NCBI RefSeq assembly: GCF_029717145.1 | Contig: NZ_CP099222.1 | Location: 434,001 to 498,000, forward strand | Direction of reading: 5' to 3' | Origin: Citrobacter freundii | GTDB taxonomy: Bacteria; Pseudomonadota; Gammaproteobacteria; Enterobacterales; Enterobacteriaceae | Length of the DNA stretch: 64,000 bases | Part shown: positions 28,496 to 38,750 of the stretch, in pieces | Layout of the letters: each line of letters starts with the position of its first letter | Numbering within the stretch: position 1 is the first letter of the stretch | Notes under the pieces: model-generated | Seen by the model: only the letters and a program-made list of their open reading frames with translations | Databases searched by the model: none | What the model was told of the DNA's origin: nothing | Position numbers and translations under genes: made by a program

Positions 28496-29863
28496 TCAAT
28501 AAAACAGCACAATCGTGGCTATCATATTCACCACAAATCCTACCGCCATTGGGATCGCCGTGCGTTTAACCACCTCAAAAGGCGATACACCCGCAATACC
28601 GGAAGTTACTACAATGACCGCAGTAATGGGTGAAACCGCGCGGGCCAGGGTAGTGGCAAAGTGCATTGGCATAATCATTACCACCGCCGGAATATGCAGC
28701 CCTGCGGCGATGTCCGGGATCAGGCTGGCGAATGACATAAACGGTGCGTTACCGGAGCCCATGACAATGGCGCAGGCGGCGATGACCACCGCCATGATGA
28801 TCATCACGCCGATACCGCCAAGCCCGGAATGTTCCGCCCCCCTAATCACCGCGTCGACAGTGCCGATGGTGGTTAAGCCTTTGGCAAAGATCTCACCGGC
28901 GACGACCAGCGTAACGACGTTGGCAAACTGGGTGCCCATGCCATCAAAAAACGCCTGCACATCATCCATGGTTTCGCGCAGATTATGGGTGCGAAAGAAT
29001 TCGACAAGCATGGTGACTGTCATGCTCATCAGCATCACCACCACCAGATTCAGCTCTGTTTTCATGAGTCCACTATGTGCAAGGAACAGCGAGCCTAGCA
29101 TCAGGATCAGTGGCATCACCGGTAAAATGGCGTAATAGAGCGGCGGAACATCTTCCAGCACCTTTTGTTCGGTAAAGCCGATGTTTTCTGGTGCCGCTTT
29201 TTTATCAAACTGGCGCTGTACAAAAAAGTGCGCAATAGCAACAGCGATAATCACGCACGAGGCCACGGGTAACTGGTAGTGAAAGAAGTAGGTGGCGATT
29301 TTCATTCCCGCTACCTGAGCGGCAAAAATCGAGTTTGTTTCCAGAATACCCCATTCAATCGACATTGACGTGGCGATGACCGCCACAGCCGACAAACGGC
29401 TTACGCCAAGGCTGACCAGCGTCGGGAAGAGGGTGACCATCAGCAACATCCCTAACCCGGAGGCGCTGGTAATGAACTGCGCCATGATCTGACCGATCAC
29501 ATAGGTGGCGGCAAGCACGATATACGGTGAGCGGATAAGCTTTAGCGGACGGCTCAGCAGGCTCACCATCGCCCGACTGGCTCCCATCCTGTCCATATAG
29601 CGGGCATAGCCACCGACGGCCATAATCGACAGCCCCAGGCCTGCTGCACGACTGGAGAGCATGCGCAGAATTTCGTTATAAATATCAACCAGCAGGTAGC
29701 CGCTGCTTTTTTCGGGTGCAACCAGCGCACCGTACCCCAGCCAGACGCCGCAGATCATTAGGAAGATCCCAGCCGCCGCAAGGACCACCTGGGGTTTGTA
29801 GTTTTTGAGGATCAGGTAACCCATCGTTAATAAAACGATAACAGAAAGTATGATGCCGAACAT
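28496..29863 (-). CDS. dcuD: C4-dicarboxylate transporter family protein DcuD
   Basis: DcuD is a polytopic inner-membrane protein of the DcuC-type anaerobic C4-dicarboxylate transporter family. The 455-residue protein has about 11-13 hydrophobic segments spread along its length (for example [17 protein letters not shown] and [19 protein letters not shown]). E. coli DcuD is poorly expressed and its substrate is not firmly established, so dicarboxylate transport is a family-level inference. It lies beside sspB as in E. coli. Its 271-bp upstream region now ends in an IS1 insertion rather than running on to nanR. Confidence 0.9.
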   Translation of the reverse strand: MFGIILSVIVLLTMGYLILKNYKPQVVLAAAGIFLMICGVWLGYGALVAPEKSSGYLLVDIYNEILRMLSSRAAGLGLSIMAVGGYARYMDRMGASRAMVSLLSRPLKLIRSPYIVLAATYVIGQIMAQFITSASGLGMLLMVTLFPTLVSLGVSRLSAVAVIATSMSIEWGILETNSIFAAQVAGMKIATYFFHYQLPVASCVIIAVAIAHFFVQRQFDKKAAPENIGFTEQKVLEDVPPLYYAILPVMPLILMLGSLFLAHSGLMKTELNLVVVMLMSMTVTMLVEFFRTHNLRETMDDVQAFFDGMGTQFANVVTLVVAGEIFAKGLTTIGTVDAVIRGAEHSGLGGIGVMIIMAVVIAACAIVMGSGNAPFMSFASLIPDIAAGLHIPAVVMIMPMHFATTLARAVSPITAVIVVTSGIAGVSPFEVVKRTAIPMAVGFVVNMIATIVLFY

Positions 29864-30125
29864 TTTTTCACTCCATGCAGGAAAGAAGATAAATCCGGTA
29901 ATAGCGCTGTTATAAAAGCGGATGTTATATTTTTTTTACCGTTTTTTATGGAGTGAATATCGTGTTTTTAAAATCGAGGTTAAATTATTTTTCGTTTTAA
30001 AATAGTAGGTTATGATAATTTTTCACGATCATATTCGCAGATTTCATAAATTCGATGTCATACTCAGAAATTAAAATTCATCATATTGTTTTTGAGTGAA
30101 AATATATTTGTATTTCATATGTTAT

Positions 30126-30134
30126 CAATAAGCG
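30126..30134. repeat. IS1 target-site duplication, left copy
   Basis: CAATAAGCG here is repeated exactly at 30903-30911 on the other side of IS1. A 9-bp duplication is the usual product of IS1 transposition. Confidence 0.95.
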
Positions 30135-30149
30135 GGTAATGACTCCAAC

Positions 30150-30653
30150 TTATTGATAGTGTTTTATGTTCAGATAATGCCCGATGACTTTGTCATGCAG
30201 CTCCACCGATTTTGAGAACGACAGCGACTTCCGTCCCAGCCGTGCCAGGTGCTGCCTCAGATTCAGGTTATGCCGCTCAATTCGCTGCGTATATCGCTTG
30301 CTGATTACGTGCAGCTTTCCCTTCAGGCGGGATTCATACAGCGGCCAGCCATCCGTCATCCATATCACCACGTCAAAGGGTGACAGCAGGCTCATAAGAC
30401 GCCCCAGCGTCGCCATAGTGCGTTCACCGAAGACGTGCGCCACAACCGTCTTCCGGAGCCTGTCATACGCGTAAAACAGCCAGCGCTGGCGCGATTTAGC
30501 CCCGACATAGCCCCACTGTTCGTCCATTTCCGCGCAGACGATGACGTCACTGCCCGGCTGTATGCGCGAGGTTACCGACTGCGGCCTGAGTTTTTTAAGT
30601 GACGTAAAATCGTGTTGAGGCCAACGCCCATAATGCGGGCGGTTGCCCGGCAT
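30150..30653 (-). CDS. insB: IS1 transposase frame InsB
   Basis: InsB is the downstream reading frame of IS1. The active transposase InsAB' is made when ribosomes shift -1 from insA at the A6C run (30590-30596 on this strand). The 167-residue frame contains the catalytic DDE-type region ([30 protein letters not shown]) and ends LNIKHYQ, the normal IS1 terminus. Only the part after the shift site is expressed as fusion. No stop or frameshift damage is seen. Confidence 0.96.
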
Positions 30654-30847
30654 CCAACGCCATTCATGGCCATATCAATGATTTTCTGGTGCGTACCGGG
30701 TTGAGAAGCGGTGTAAGTGAACTGCAGTTGCCATGTTTTACGGCAGTGAGAGCAGAGATAGCGCTGATGTCCGGCGGTGCTTTTGCCGTTACGCACCACC
30801 CCGTCAGTAGCTGAACAGGAGGGACAGCTGATAGAAACAGAAGCCAC
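30572..30847 (-). CDS. insA: IS1 repressor/DNA-binding protein InsA
   Basis: InsA is the 91-residue N-terminal frame of IS1. Alone, it binds the terminal repeats and represses IS1 transcription; fused to InsB' it forms the transposase. It has the zinc-finger cysteines ([10 protein letters not shown] and CSHCRK) and a helix-turn-helix region ([21 protein letters not shown]). The frame ends just past the slippery run in HLKNSGRSR. Sequence is that of standard IS1. Confidence 0.96.
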
Positions 30848-30902
30848 AGGAGCACCTCAAAAACACCATCATACACTAAATCAGTAAGTTGGCAGCATCA
30901 CC

Positions 30903-30911
30903 CAATAAGCG
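30903..30911. repeat. IS1 target-site duplication, right copy
   Basis: CAATAAGCG, identical to 30126-30134. Confidence 0.95.
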
Positions 30912-30954
30912 GGCTAACCCGATTGACCTCCATTTCACCCCGCTTTCGATCATG

Positions 30955-30963
30955 TGTTACGAT
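30955..30963 (+). promoter_or_regulatory. Candidate extended -10 for nanR
   Basis: TGTTACGAT has the TGn extension joined to a TACGAT hexamer, 37 bp upstream of the nanR ATG. The -35 at 17-bp spacing (30935-30940) is poor, which is acceptable for an extended -10. It lies to the nanR side of IS1, so nanR may keep its own promoter. This is a by-eye assignment. Confidence 0.4.
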
Positions 30964-30999
30964 GAACCCGCTGTTGTTTTTCACCAATGACTTAGCTGA

Positions 31000-31791
31000 A
31001 TGGACCCTATGAACGCATTTGATTCGCAAGCTGAAGACTCTCCATCCACCATTGGCCGTAGTTTACGTAACCGCCCGCTGGCGCGTAAAAAGCTGTCTGA
31101 AATGGTTGAAGAAGAACTGGAACAGATGATTCGTCGTCGGGAGTTTGGCGAGGGTGAACAGTTGCCGTCCGAGCGAGAGCTGATGGCCTTCTTTAACGTC
31201 GGTCGTCCCTCGGTACGAGAAGCCCTGGCGGCGTTAAAACGTAAAGGCCTTGTGCAAATCAACAACGGCGAACGTGCCCGCGTTTCGCGTCCATCTGCGG
31301 ACACCATCATTGGTGAACTGTCGGGGATGGCGAAAGATTTTCTCTCGCATCCCGGCGGCATCGCGCACTTTGAACAGTTGCGACTGTTCTTTGAGTCAAG
31401 CCTGGTGCGTTACGCCGCAGAGCATGCAACCGACGAGCAAATTGACAGACTGGCGAAAGCGCTGGAGATTAACAGCCAGTCGCTGGATGACAACGCGCTG
31501 TTCATTCGTTCGGACGTGGATTTTCACCGTGTGCTGGCGGAGATCCCTGGTAATCCTATCTTTATGGCGATCCATGTCGCGCTGCTGGACTGGCTGATCG
31601 CCGCACGTCCGACCGTCGCTGACCGCGAATTATACGAGCACAATAGCGTAAGTTATCAACAGCATATTGCTATTGTCGACGCCATTCGTCAGCACGATCC
31701 TGATGAAGCAGACCGCGCATTACAAGACCATCTCAACAGCGTTTCCGCCACCTGGCACGCTTTCGGTAAAAATAAAAAATTGAGGAAGTGA
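31000..31791 (+). CDS. nanR: Sialic acid operon repressor NanR
   Basis: NanR is the GntR/FadR-type repressor of sialic acid genes, released from DNA by N-acetylneuraminate. The 263-residue protein has an N-terminal extension, a winged helix-turn-helix (about 33-100; [30 protein letters not shown]) and a C-terminal all-helical FCD ligand/metal domain ([14 protein letters not shown]). Sequence closely matches E. coli NanR. The open frame is intact, but IS1 lies only 97 bp upstream of the start codon, so its native upstream context has been replaced. It precedes nanA by 134 bp. Confidence 0.96.
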   Translation: MDPMNAFDSQAEDSPSTIGRSLRNRPLARKKLSEMVEEELEQMIRRREFGEGEQLPSERELMAFFNVGRPSVREALAALKRKGLVQINNGERARVSRPSADTIIGELSGMAKDFLSHPGGIAHFEQLRLFFESSLVRYAAEHATDEQIDRLAKALEINSQSLDDNALFIRSDVDFHRVLAEIPGNPIFMAIHVALLDWLIAARPTVADRELYEHNSVSYQQHIAIVDAIRQHDPDEADRALQDHLNSVSATWHAFGKNKKLRK

Positions 31792-31867
31792 TCGCGATCC
31801 TGATGATCGTTTAGTGAGGCAGATCGCAATATAAGCGTTCTGTATTGTATTGCTGCTTATTTGATCT

Positions 31868-31890
31868 GGTATAACAGGTATAAAGGTACG
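31868..31890 (+). promoter_or_regulatory. NanR operator upstream of nanA
   Basis: GGTATA (31868-31873), GGTATA (31877-31882) and GGTACG (31885-31890) form a tandem array. NanR binds GGTATA direct repeats in the E. coli nanA promoter, where, as I recall, three good repeats occur. Here the third is degenerate at two bases. Confidence 0.75.
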
Positions 31891-31925
31891 CAGTTAGACA
31901 ACACTAATCATCGACAGAGGTAGTT

Positions 31926-32819
31926 ATGGCAAGAGATTTAAGAGGCGTAATGCCAGCGTTGTTAACCCCATTCGACAACCAACAGCGGCTGGACATTGAG
32001 AGCCTACGTCGTCTGGTACGTTTCAACATTGGGCAGGGTGTTGATGGCCTGTACGTCGGTGGCTCAACGGGTGAAGCGTTTGTCCAGAACCGGGCTGAAA
32101 GAGAGCAGGTACTGGAGATCGTGGCGGAAGAAGCGAAGGGTAAAGTCACGATTATCGCACATGTGGGCACGGTGAGCACCGAAGAGAGCCAGCAGTTGGC
32201 GAGCGCAGCCCATCGCTACGGCTTTGATGCTGTCTCTGCCGTCACGCCGTTTTACTATCCGTTCAGTTTTGAAGAGCACTGCGATCACTACCGTGCAATT
32301 ATTGATTCCTCTGATGGCTTGCCAATGGTGGTCTATAACATCCCGGCGCTGAGCGGCGTAAAACTGACGCTGGATCAGATCAACACGCTGGTCACGTTGC
32401 CGGGTGTTGGCGCGTTGAAGCAGACCTCTGGCGATCTCTATCAAATGGAGCAGATCCGTCGCGCCCATCCGGATCTGGTGCTGTACAACGGCTATGACGA
32501 AATTTTTGCGTCAGGCCTGCTGGCTGGGGCAGACGGTGGTATCGGCAGTACCTACAACATTATGGGCTGGCGCTATCAGGGAATAGTGAAAGCACTCAAA
32601 GAAGGCGACATCCAGACGGCACAAAAGCTGCAAACCGAGTGCAATAAGGTTATCGATTTACTGATTAAAGTCGGCGTGTTCCGTGGACTGAAAACGGTTC
32701 TGCACTATATGGACGTGGTTTCCGTCCCACTGTGTCGTAAGCCGTTTGCCCCTGTTGACGAAAAGTACCTGCCAGAACTGAAAGCGCTGGCTGACCAACT
32801 GCTGGCAGAAAAGGCGTAA
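31926..32819 (+). CDS. nanA: N-acetylneuraminate lyase
   Basis: NanA cleaves N-acetylneuraminate to N-acetylmannosamine and pyruvate, the first step of sialic acid catabolism. The 297-residue protein is a class I aldolase TIM barrel with the Schiff-base lysine K165 (GALKQTSGD), the catalytic tyrosine Y137 (VVYNIPAL) and the GGSTGE carboxylate-binding loop at 45-50. It is the first structural gene of the operon behind the NanR operator. The protein appears fully functional, so the pathway step is retained even though nanE downstream is lost. Confidence 0.98.
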   Translation: MARDLRGVMPALLTPFDNQQRLDIESLRRLVRFNIGQGVDGLYVGGSTGEAFVQNRAEREQVLEIVAEEAKGKVTIIAHVGTVSTEESQQLASAAHRYGFDAVSAVTPFYYPFSFEEHCDHYRAIIDSSDGLPMVVYNIPALSGVKLTLDQINTLVTLPGVGALKQTSGDLYQMEQIRRAHPDLVLYNGYDEIFASGLLAGADGGIGSTYNIMGWRYQGIVKALKEGDIQTAQKLQTECNKVIDLLIKVGVFRGLKTVLHYMDVVSVPLCRKPFAPVDEKYLPELKALADQLLAEKA

Positions 32820-32827
32820 CAGCGGAT

Positions 32828-32894
32828 TGCCGGGGGCTCTTTGCTTGCCCGGCCTACACAGGCAGACCGTAGGCCGGATGAGGCACAGTCGCCC
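32828..32894. repeat. REP elements between nanA and nanT, second one truncated
   Basis: The first unit is complete (GCCGGGGGCTC... to GCCCGGCCTACA). The second starts GTAGGCCGGATGAGGC but ends at CAGTCGCCC without its closing ATCCGGC arm, so it is truncated. Both lie in the 110-bp nanA-nanT gap, inside the operon. Confidence 0.75.
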
Positions 32895-32929
32895 ACCAGT
32901 ACAACAATGAAAATCGTCGGGAGAGTCAC

Positions 32930-34420
32930 ATGAGTACTTCTACCCAGAGCATTCCGTGGTACCGCCATCTCAACCGGGCACAATGGCGTGCGTTCTCTGC
33001 CGCCTGGCTGGGATATTTGCTGGATGGTTTTGATTTTGTCTTAATTGCCCTTGTGCTGACGGAAGTACAAGGTGAATTCGGGTTGACGACGGTGCAGGCT
33101 GCCAGCCTGATCTCGGCCGCCTTTATTTCTCGCTGGTTTGGCGGGCTGATGCTGGGGGCGATGGGCGATCGCTACGGGCGTCGCCTGGCGATGGTCACCA
33201 GCATTATTCTGTTCTCGCTAGGGACGCTGGCTTGCGGTTTTGCACCGGGCTACACCACCATGTTTATCGCCCGCCTGGTCATCGGCATGGGGATGGCAGG
33301 TGAGTATGGTTCAAGTGCGACCTATGTGATTGAAAGTTGGCCTAAACAGTTGCGCAATAAAGCCAGTGGTTTCCTGATTTCTGGCTTCTCCGTGGGGGCC
33401 GTGATCGCCGCTCAGGTCTACAGTCTGGTGGTACCGGTGTGGGGGTGGCGCGCGCTGTTTTTCATCGGCATTGTACCGATTATCTTCGCCCTCTGGCTGC
33501 GTAAAAATATTCCGGAAGCCGAAGACTGGAAGGAAAAACACGAAGGCAAAGCGCCGGTGCGCACGATGGTAGATACCCTCTATCGGGGTGAACATCGGGT
33601 CATTAATATTCTGATGACGCTCGCCGCCGCAACCGCGCTGTGGTTCTGTTTTGCCGGTAACCTGCAAAACGCGGCTATCGTGGCGATCCTCGGTCTGGTC
33701 TGCGCGTTTATCTTCATTAGCTTTATGGTGCAAAGCAGCGGTAAACGCTGGCCGACGGGCGTAATGCTGATGGTAGTGGTGCTGTTCGCCTTCCTCTACT
33801 CGTGGCCAATTCAGGCGCTGCTGCCGACCTACCTGAAAACTGAATTGATGTATGACCCGTCGACGGTCGCCAGGGTGCTGTTCTTCAGCGGCTTTGGGGC
33901 GGCGGTAGGCTGTTGTGTCGGTGGTTTTCTGGGTGATTGGCTGGGTACGCGCAAAGCCTATGTCTACAGCCTGCTGGCCTCACAGTTGCTGATTATTCCC
34001 GTGTTTGCGATTGGCGGTGCCAACGTCTGGGTACTGGGTCTGCTGCTGTTTTTCCAGCAAATGCTCGGGCAGGGGATCTCCGGGATCTTACCCAAACTGA
34101 TCGGCGGTTATTTCGATACTGACCAACGTGCGGCGGGTCTGGGCTTTACCTACAACGTGGGTGCGCTGGGCGGGGCACTGGCGCCGATCATCGGTGCGCT
34201 GATTGCGCAGCGTCTGGATCTGGGCACGGCGCTGGGATCGCTGTCGTTTAGCCTGACTTTCGTGGTGATCCTGCTGATTGGCCTTGATATGCCGTCCCGC
34301 GTGCAGCGCTGGCTGCGCCCGGAAGCGCTGCGTACCCATGATGCCATTGATGGTAAACCGTTTAGCGGAGCCGTGCCGTTTGGCAGCGATAAAAGCGCGC
34401 TGGTGAAATCAAAAAGTTAA
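32930..34420 (+). CDS. nanT: Sialic acid:proton symporter NanT
   Basis: NanT is the major-facilitator-superfamily proton symporter for N-acetylneuraminate and related sialic acids. The 496-residue protein has about 14 membrane segments, including the extra pair typical of NanT, and MFS signature loops ([10 protein letters not shown] after segment 2-3). Sequence is near-identical in pattern to E. coli NanT. It follows nanA and precedes the nanE remnant. An inverted repeat (GCCCGG...CCGGGC, 34428-34447) lies directly after its stop within the operon. Confidence 0.97.
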   Translation: MSTSTQSIPWYRHLNRAQWRAFSAAWLGYLLDGFDFVLIALVLTEVQGEFGLTTVQAASLISAAFISRWFGGLMLGAMGDRYGRRLAMVTSIILFSLGTLACGFAPGYTTMFIARLVIGMGMAGEYGSSATYVIESWPKQLRNKASGFLISGFSVGAVIAAQVYSLVVPVWGWRALFFIGIVPIIFALWLRKNIPEAEDWKEKHEGKAPVRTMVDTLYRGEHRVINILMTLAAATALWFCFAGNLQNAAIVAILGLVCAFIFISFMVQSSGKRWPTGVMLMVVVLFAFLYSWPIQALLPTYLKTELMYDPSTVARVLFFSGFGAAVGCCVGGFLGDWLGTRKAYVYSLLASQLLIIPVFAIGGANVWVLGLLLFFQQMLGQGISGILPKLIGGYFDTDQRAAGLGFTYNVGALGGALAPIIGALIAQRLDLGTALGSLSFSLTFVVILLIGLDMPSRVQRWLRPEALRTHDAIDGKPFSGAVPFGSDKSALVKSKS

Positions 34421-34467
34421 TCCGATTGCCCGGTCCTGCACCGGGCTATTTTGGTAAGGGAATAAGT

Positions 34468-34508
34468 ATGTCGTTACTTGAGCAACTGACGCTGAAAAAG
34501 GTCGTGCT

Positions 34509-34512
<4 letters not shown>
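34468..34512 (+). pseudogene. nanE: nanE remnant: in-frame internal deletion leaving 14 codons
   Basis: The expected ManNAc-6-phosphate 2-epimerase gene between nanT and nanK is reduced to ATG plus 13 codons and a stop, reading [14 protein letters not shown]. The first seven residues match the start of enterobacterial NanE (MSLLxQL) and the last five match its end (KKxVL), as I recall those sequences. About 215 codons are missing and the reading frame is kept. The ribosome site (TAAGGG) upstream and the ATGA overlap with nanK are intact, so nanK may still be translationally coupled. The epimerase barrel and all active-site residues are gone. A second nanE elsewhere in the genome cannot be excluded. 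Confidence 0.85.
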
Positions 34513-35848
<1,336 letters not shown>

Positions 35849-35912
35849 TAGGAATGCGCCAACATGGTAATTGCCGCAGCTGCGTGTCTGCGGCAATTAT
35901 CCAAAAGACAAC

Positions 35913-37193
35913 CTACCGCTTAAATGTCACTATTTCCGGCTGTGACAGATGCAGTGTTGTTTGGCTCGGTACGGTCTCGGCGATGACCCGCCCGTGGCGA
36001 ATGGAATAACGGGCAGGTGTTTGGCGACGAACCGCGTCAAACCCATTTTCTGCCGGTAAAATTACCAGGTTAGCGGAATTTCCAACGCTCAGGCCGTAGT
36101 CTTGCAAGTGCAGGGTTTTTGCGCTGTGAGTGGTTATCAGGTTCAGCCCATCATTAATCTGCCCGTATCCCATCAGTTGGCACACGTGTAATCCCATATG
36201 CAGCACCTGCAGCATATTCGCGGTGCCCAGCGGATACCACGGATCAAAGACATCATCATGGCCAAAGCAGACGTTGATCTCTGCCTCCAGCATCTCTTTG
36301 ACGCGGGTGACACCGCGACGCTTGGGATAGGTGTCAAAACGTCCCTGCAGGTGAATGTTCACCAGAGGATTCGCAACAAAGTTAATACCTGACATTTTCA
36401 GCAGACGGAAAAGACGGGAAGCATACGCGCCGTTGTAGGAATGCATCGCTGTGGTATGGCTGGCAGTAACGCGCCCGCCCATTCCGTCGCGATGCGCCAG
36501 TGCTGCAACGGTTTCAACAAAGCGTGATTGTTCATCATCAATTTCGTCACAGTGCACATCGATAAGGCGGTCGTACTTCTGGGCCAGGGCGAAAATTTTA
36601 TGCAGCGACTCCACGCCATATTCACGCGTAAATTCAAAGTGGGGAATCGCACCAATCACGTCGGCGCCCAGGCGTACCGCTTCCTCTAACAGTGCCTCAC
36701 CGTTGGGGTAAGATAGAATCCCCTCTTGTGGGAATGCCACAATTTGCAGCTCCACCCACGGTGCGACCTCTTGCTTCACTTCCAGCATCGCTTTCAGTGC
36801 CGTTAGTGTGGGATCGGAAACGTCAACGTGCGTACGAACATACTGGATGCCGTTGGCCATCTGCCATTTCAGGGTTTGCATGGCACGCGTCTTCACGTCT
36901 TCGTGAGTCAGCATCGCTTTACGTTCAGCCCAGCGCTCAATACCCTCAAACAGCGTACCCGACTGATTCCAGTTTGGCTCGCCTGCCGTTTGCGTGGTGT
37001 CCAGATGGATATGCGGCTCGACGAATGGCGGGATGGCGAGTCCACCTTCAGCGTCCAGTACCTCACCTTGCGGTAAAGATGCGGCTTCCTGGGATTCAAT
37101 ACGGCTAAAACGCCCGTTTTCAATTGTAAGTTGCCATAACCCGTCGCGTCCCTGTAAACGTGCCTGACGAATGGTGAGGGTATTAGTCTGCAT
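35913..37193 (-). CDS. codA: Cytosine deaminase CodA
   Basis: CodA hydrolyses cytosine to uracil and ammonia. The 426-residue amidohydrolase-superfamily barrel shows metal ligands H61 and H63 (HIHLDTTQ), a catalytic region HCDEIDDE, a further histidine in [10 protein letters not shown], and the metal aspartate in FGHDDVFD. I chose the ATG at 37193, which overlaps the codB stop by 11 bp and gives the family length; an upstream in-frame codon at 37217 would lie within codB. Together with codB it lets the cell use exogenous cytosine as nitrogen and pyrimidine source. Confidence 0.96.
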   Translation of the reverse strand: MQTNTLTIRQARLQGRDGLWQLTIENGRFSRIESQEAASLPQGEVLDAEGGLAIPPFVEPHIHLDTTQTAGEPNWNQSGTLFEGIERWAERKAMLTHEDVKTRAMQTLKWQMANGIQYVRTHVDVSDPTLTALKAMLEVKQEVAPWVELQIVAFPQEGILSYPNGEALLEEAVRLGADVIGAIPHFEFTREYGVESLHKIFALAQKYDRLIDVHCDEIDDEQSRFVETVAALAHRDGMGGRVTASHTTAMHSYNGAYASRLFRLLKMSGINFVANPLVNIHLQGRFDTYPKRRGVTRVKEMLEAEINVCFGHDDVFDPWYPLGTANMLQVLHMGLHVCQLMGYGQINDGLNLITTHSAKTLHLQDYGLSVGNSANLVILPAENGFDAVRRQTPARYSIRHGRVIAETVPSQTTLHLSQPEIVTFKR

Positions 37194-38433
37194 GGCTGAC
37201 CTCCGTGGACTGAGCAAGACTGCGATTAAAAAGTGGATTCAGCAGGATATAGCTGACTACACCGCCGAGTACGGCGTTGACGGGCACAATACCGGGAATA
37301 TAGTGGCCGGCAGCGATGCCCAGTGCAACGGACAGAATGGCTATCCAATTCACCGGCGTAAATTGTGCGTTGTTGAAATCGGCGTATCGGCGGTGGTTTA
37401 ACAGATAGTCGGCAATAATCACCCCGCCAATCGGAGGGATCGCGGCCGACAGAAATGTCAGCCAGCCGACAAAGTTATTGTACAGCCACAGCGCGCACAG
37501 CGTGCCAATAATACCGTTAACCACCGACAATGTACGGCTGGAAAAACCGGTAATATTGGCAAAGCCCAGACCCGACGCATACAGCGCGTTGTCGTTGGTT
37601 GTCCAGATATTCAGGCCGAGAACGACAATCGCTGGCAGCAGGAGCCCCTGGGCAATCATCACGTCGGAGATGTCCGCCTGTCCTACAGCGGCAGCGCCAG
37701 CAGCACCGAAGATAAACATCAGGGAGTTGCCGAGGAAAAAAGCCACCATGGCAATCAGTACTGCAGCTTTGGCATTACGGCCAAAGCGGACGAAGTCGGC
37801 CGTCAAGGTACCTGCGCTGACAAACGATCCCACGACCAGCGCCAGTGCGGTTGAAAAATCCAGCGGCGTCTGTGGCACAATCGTTTTTAAATGCTCTAAG
37901 CCGCCCACGTCGGATACTGCAAGCCAGACGGAGTAACTACCAAGAATAACGATAGCGGGTACGGCGATAATCGATAAAACCGTCAGCGCCGAAATGCCAA
38001 AAAAGATGGTCATGGTCATCAACAGGCCAGACACAGCAATCAGGATATTAACGTCGATTCCCGTCGCTTTGCTGACTGGGATAGCAAACATCGCCACGCC
38101 AACACCAAACCAGCCCACCTGCGTGCCGCCTAACAGCATTGAGGGAAGCCATGAACCTTTTACGCCAAATGAGTAACGCGCCAGGAGATGGGTAGAGAGT
38201 CCGGTTTTTGCGCCGATGAAACCAAGAAAGGCAGTGTAAATACCGAGGAGAAGATTACCGAAGAGAACTGCCAGGAAGAAATCATTATAGGAAAGACCGG
38301 TACCGAGTGTGCCCCCGGTCCACATACTGGCGGAAAAAAACGTTAATCCCAACATTACAAATGTCAGTGGAACTACGCCTTTCCGCGCGGCCAGAGGGAC
38401 GGGGCCCTGGCTATAATTGTTATCTTGCGACAC
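37183..38433 (-). CDS. codB: Cytosine permease CodB
   Basis: CodB is the cytosine:proton symporter of the NCS1 family. The 416-residue protein has about 12 membrane segments and the family motifs [16 protein letters not shown] and [19 protein letters not shown] chose the GTG at 38433 ([11 protein letters not shown]) because GGAGG stands at proper spacing, and an extended upstream reading would add 40 non-conserved residues and cross the promoter. It is first in codBA; a PurR box and promoter lie at 38470-38507. Confidence 0.95.
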   Translation of the reverse strand: MSQDNNYSQGPVPLAARKGVVPLTFVMLGLTFFSASMWTGGTLGTGLSYNDFFLAVLFGNLLLGIYTAFLGFIGAKTGLSTHLLARYSFGVKGSWLPSMLLGGTQVGWFGVGVAMFAIPVSKATGIDVNILIAVSGLLMTMTIFFGISALTVLSIIAVPAIVILGSYSVWLAVSDVGGLEHLKTIVPQTPLDFSTALALVVGSFVSAGTLTADFVRFGRNAKAAVLIAMVAFFLGNSLMFIFGAAGAAAVGQADISDVMIAQGLLLPAIVVLGLNIWTTNDNALYASGLGFANITGFSSRTLSVVNGIIGTLCALWLYNNFVGWLTFLSAAIPPIGGVIIADYLLNHRRYADFNNAQFTPVNWIAILSVALGIAAGHYIPGIVPVNAVLGGVVSYILLNPLFNRSLAQSTEVSHAD

Positions 38434-38469
38434 AACGCCTCCATGAATTTTGCCCAAAAAATCCGCCGC

Positions 38470-38507
38470 ATAATATACACTTTTCAGAAGAATGCAAACG
38501 TTTACGT
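38470..38507 (-). promoter_or_regulatory. codBA promoter with PurR operator
   Basis: On the minus strand TTGCAT (38492-38497) and TATTAT (38470-38475) stand 16 bp apart, a good sigma-70 promoter. The -35 element sits inside ATGCAAACGTTTACGT (38492-38507), which matches the PurR consensus ACGCAAACGTTTGCGT at 14 of 16 positions. PurR control of codBA is established in E. coli, and the overlap implies direct repression. Confidence 0.82.
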
Positions 38508-38585
38508 ACTGGCTTTTTAAGCTGGTTGGTCGCGAATTTATGCTATGTAGCAACTACGTATTTTTAGAAGAGAAGACGGATATCC

Positions 38586-38617
38586 GGCATCTCATCCATA
38601 TGTGCGGACGAGATGCC
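38586..38617. repeat. Hairpin downstream of the orphan gltD 3' end
   Basis: GGCATCTC (38586-38593) and GAGATGCC (38610-38617) form an 8-bp perfect stem, extendable inside the loop. It follows the stop codon of the displaced gltD 3' copy on the minus strand. No clear T-run follows. It may be the original gltD end structure. Confidence 0.55.
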
Positions 38618-38629
38618 AGAAAAGATGTG

Positions 38630-38729
<100 letters not shown>

Positions 38730-38750
38730 TCAGTCGCTCCGTGAATGATC

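Larger units (their letters stand above)
30135..30902 (-). mobile_element. IS1, complete 768 bp
   Basis: A complete IS1. The terminal inverted repeats are visible: GGTAATGACTCCAACTTATT... at the left end (IRR, 30135-30157) and, complementary, GGTGATGCTGCCAACTTACT... at the right end (IRL, 30880-30902). Length is exactly 768 bp. It encodes insA and insB on the minus strand with the A6C frameshift site at 30590-30596. Perfect 9-bp duplications CAATAAGCG flank it. Both frames are open, so it should be transposition-competent. It splits the dcuD-nanR intergenic region, with nanR starting 97 bp beyond the right end. Confidence 0.98.

Noticed and set aside
30135..30902. Composite transposon bounded by IS1
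   Set aside because: Only one IS1 copy is in the window, and the single target duplication directly flanks it, so it moved alone.
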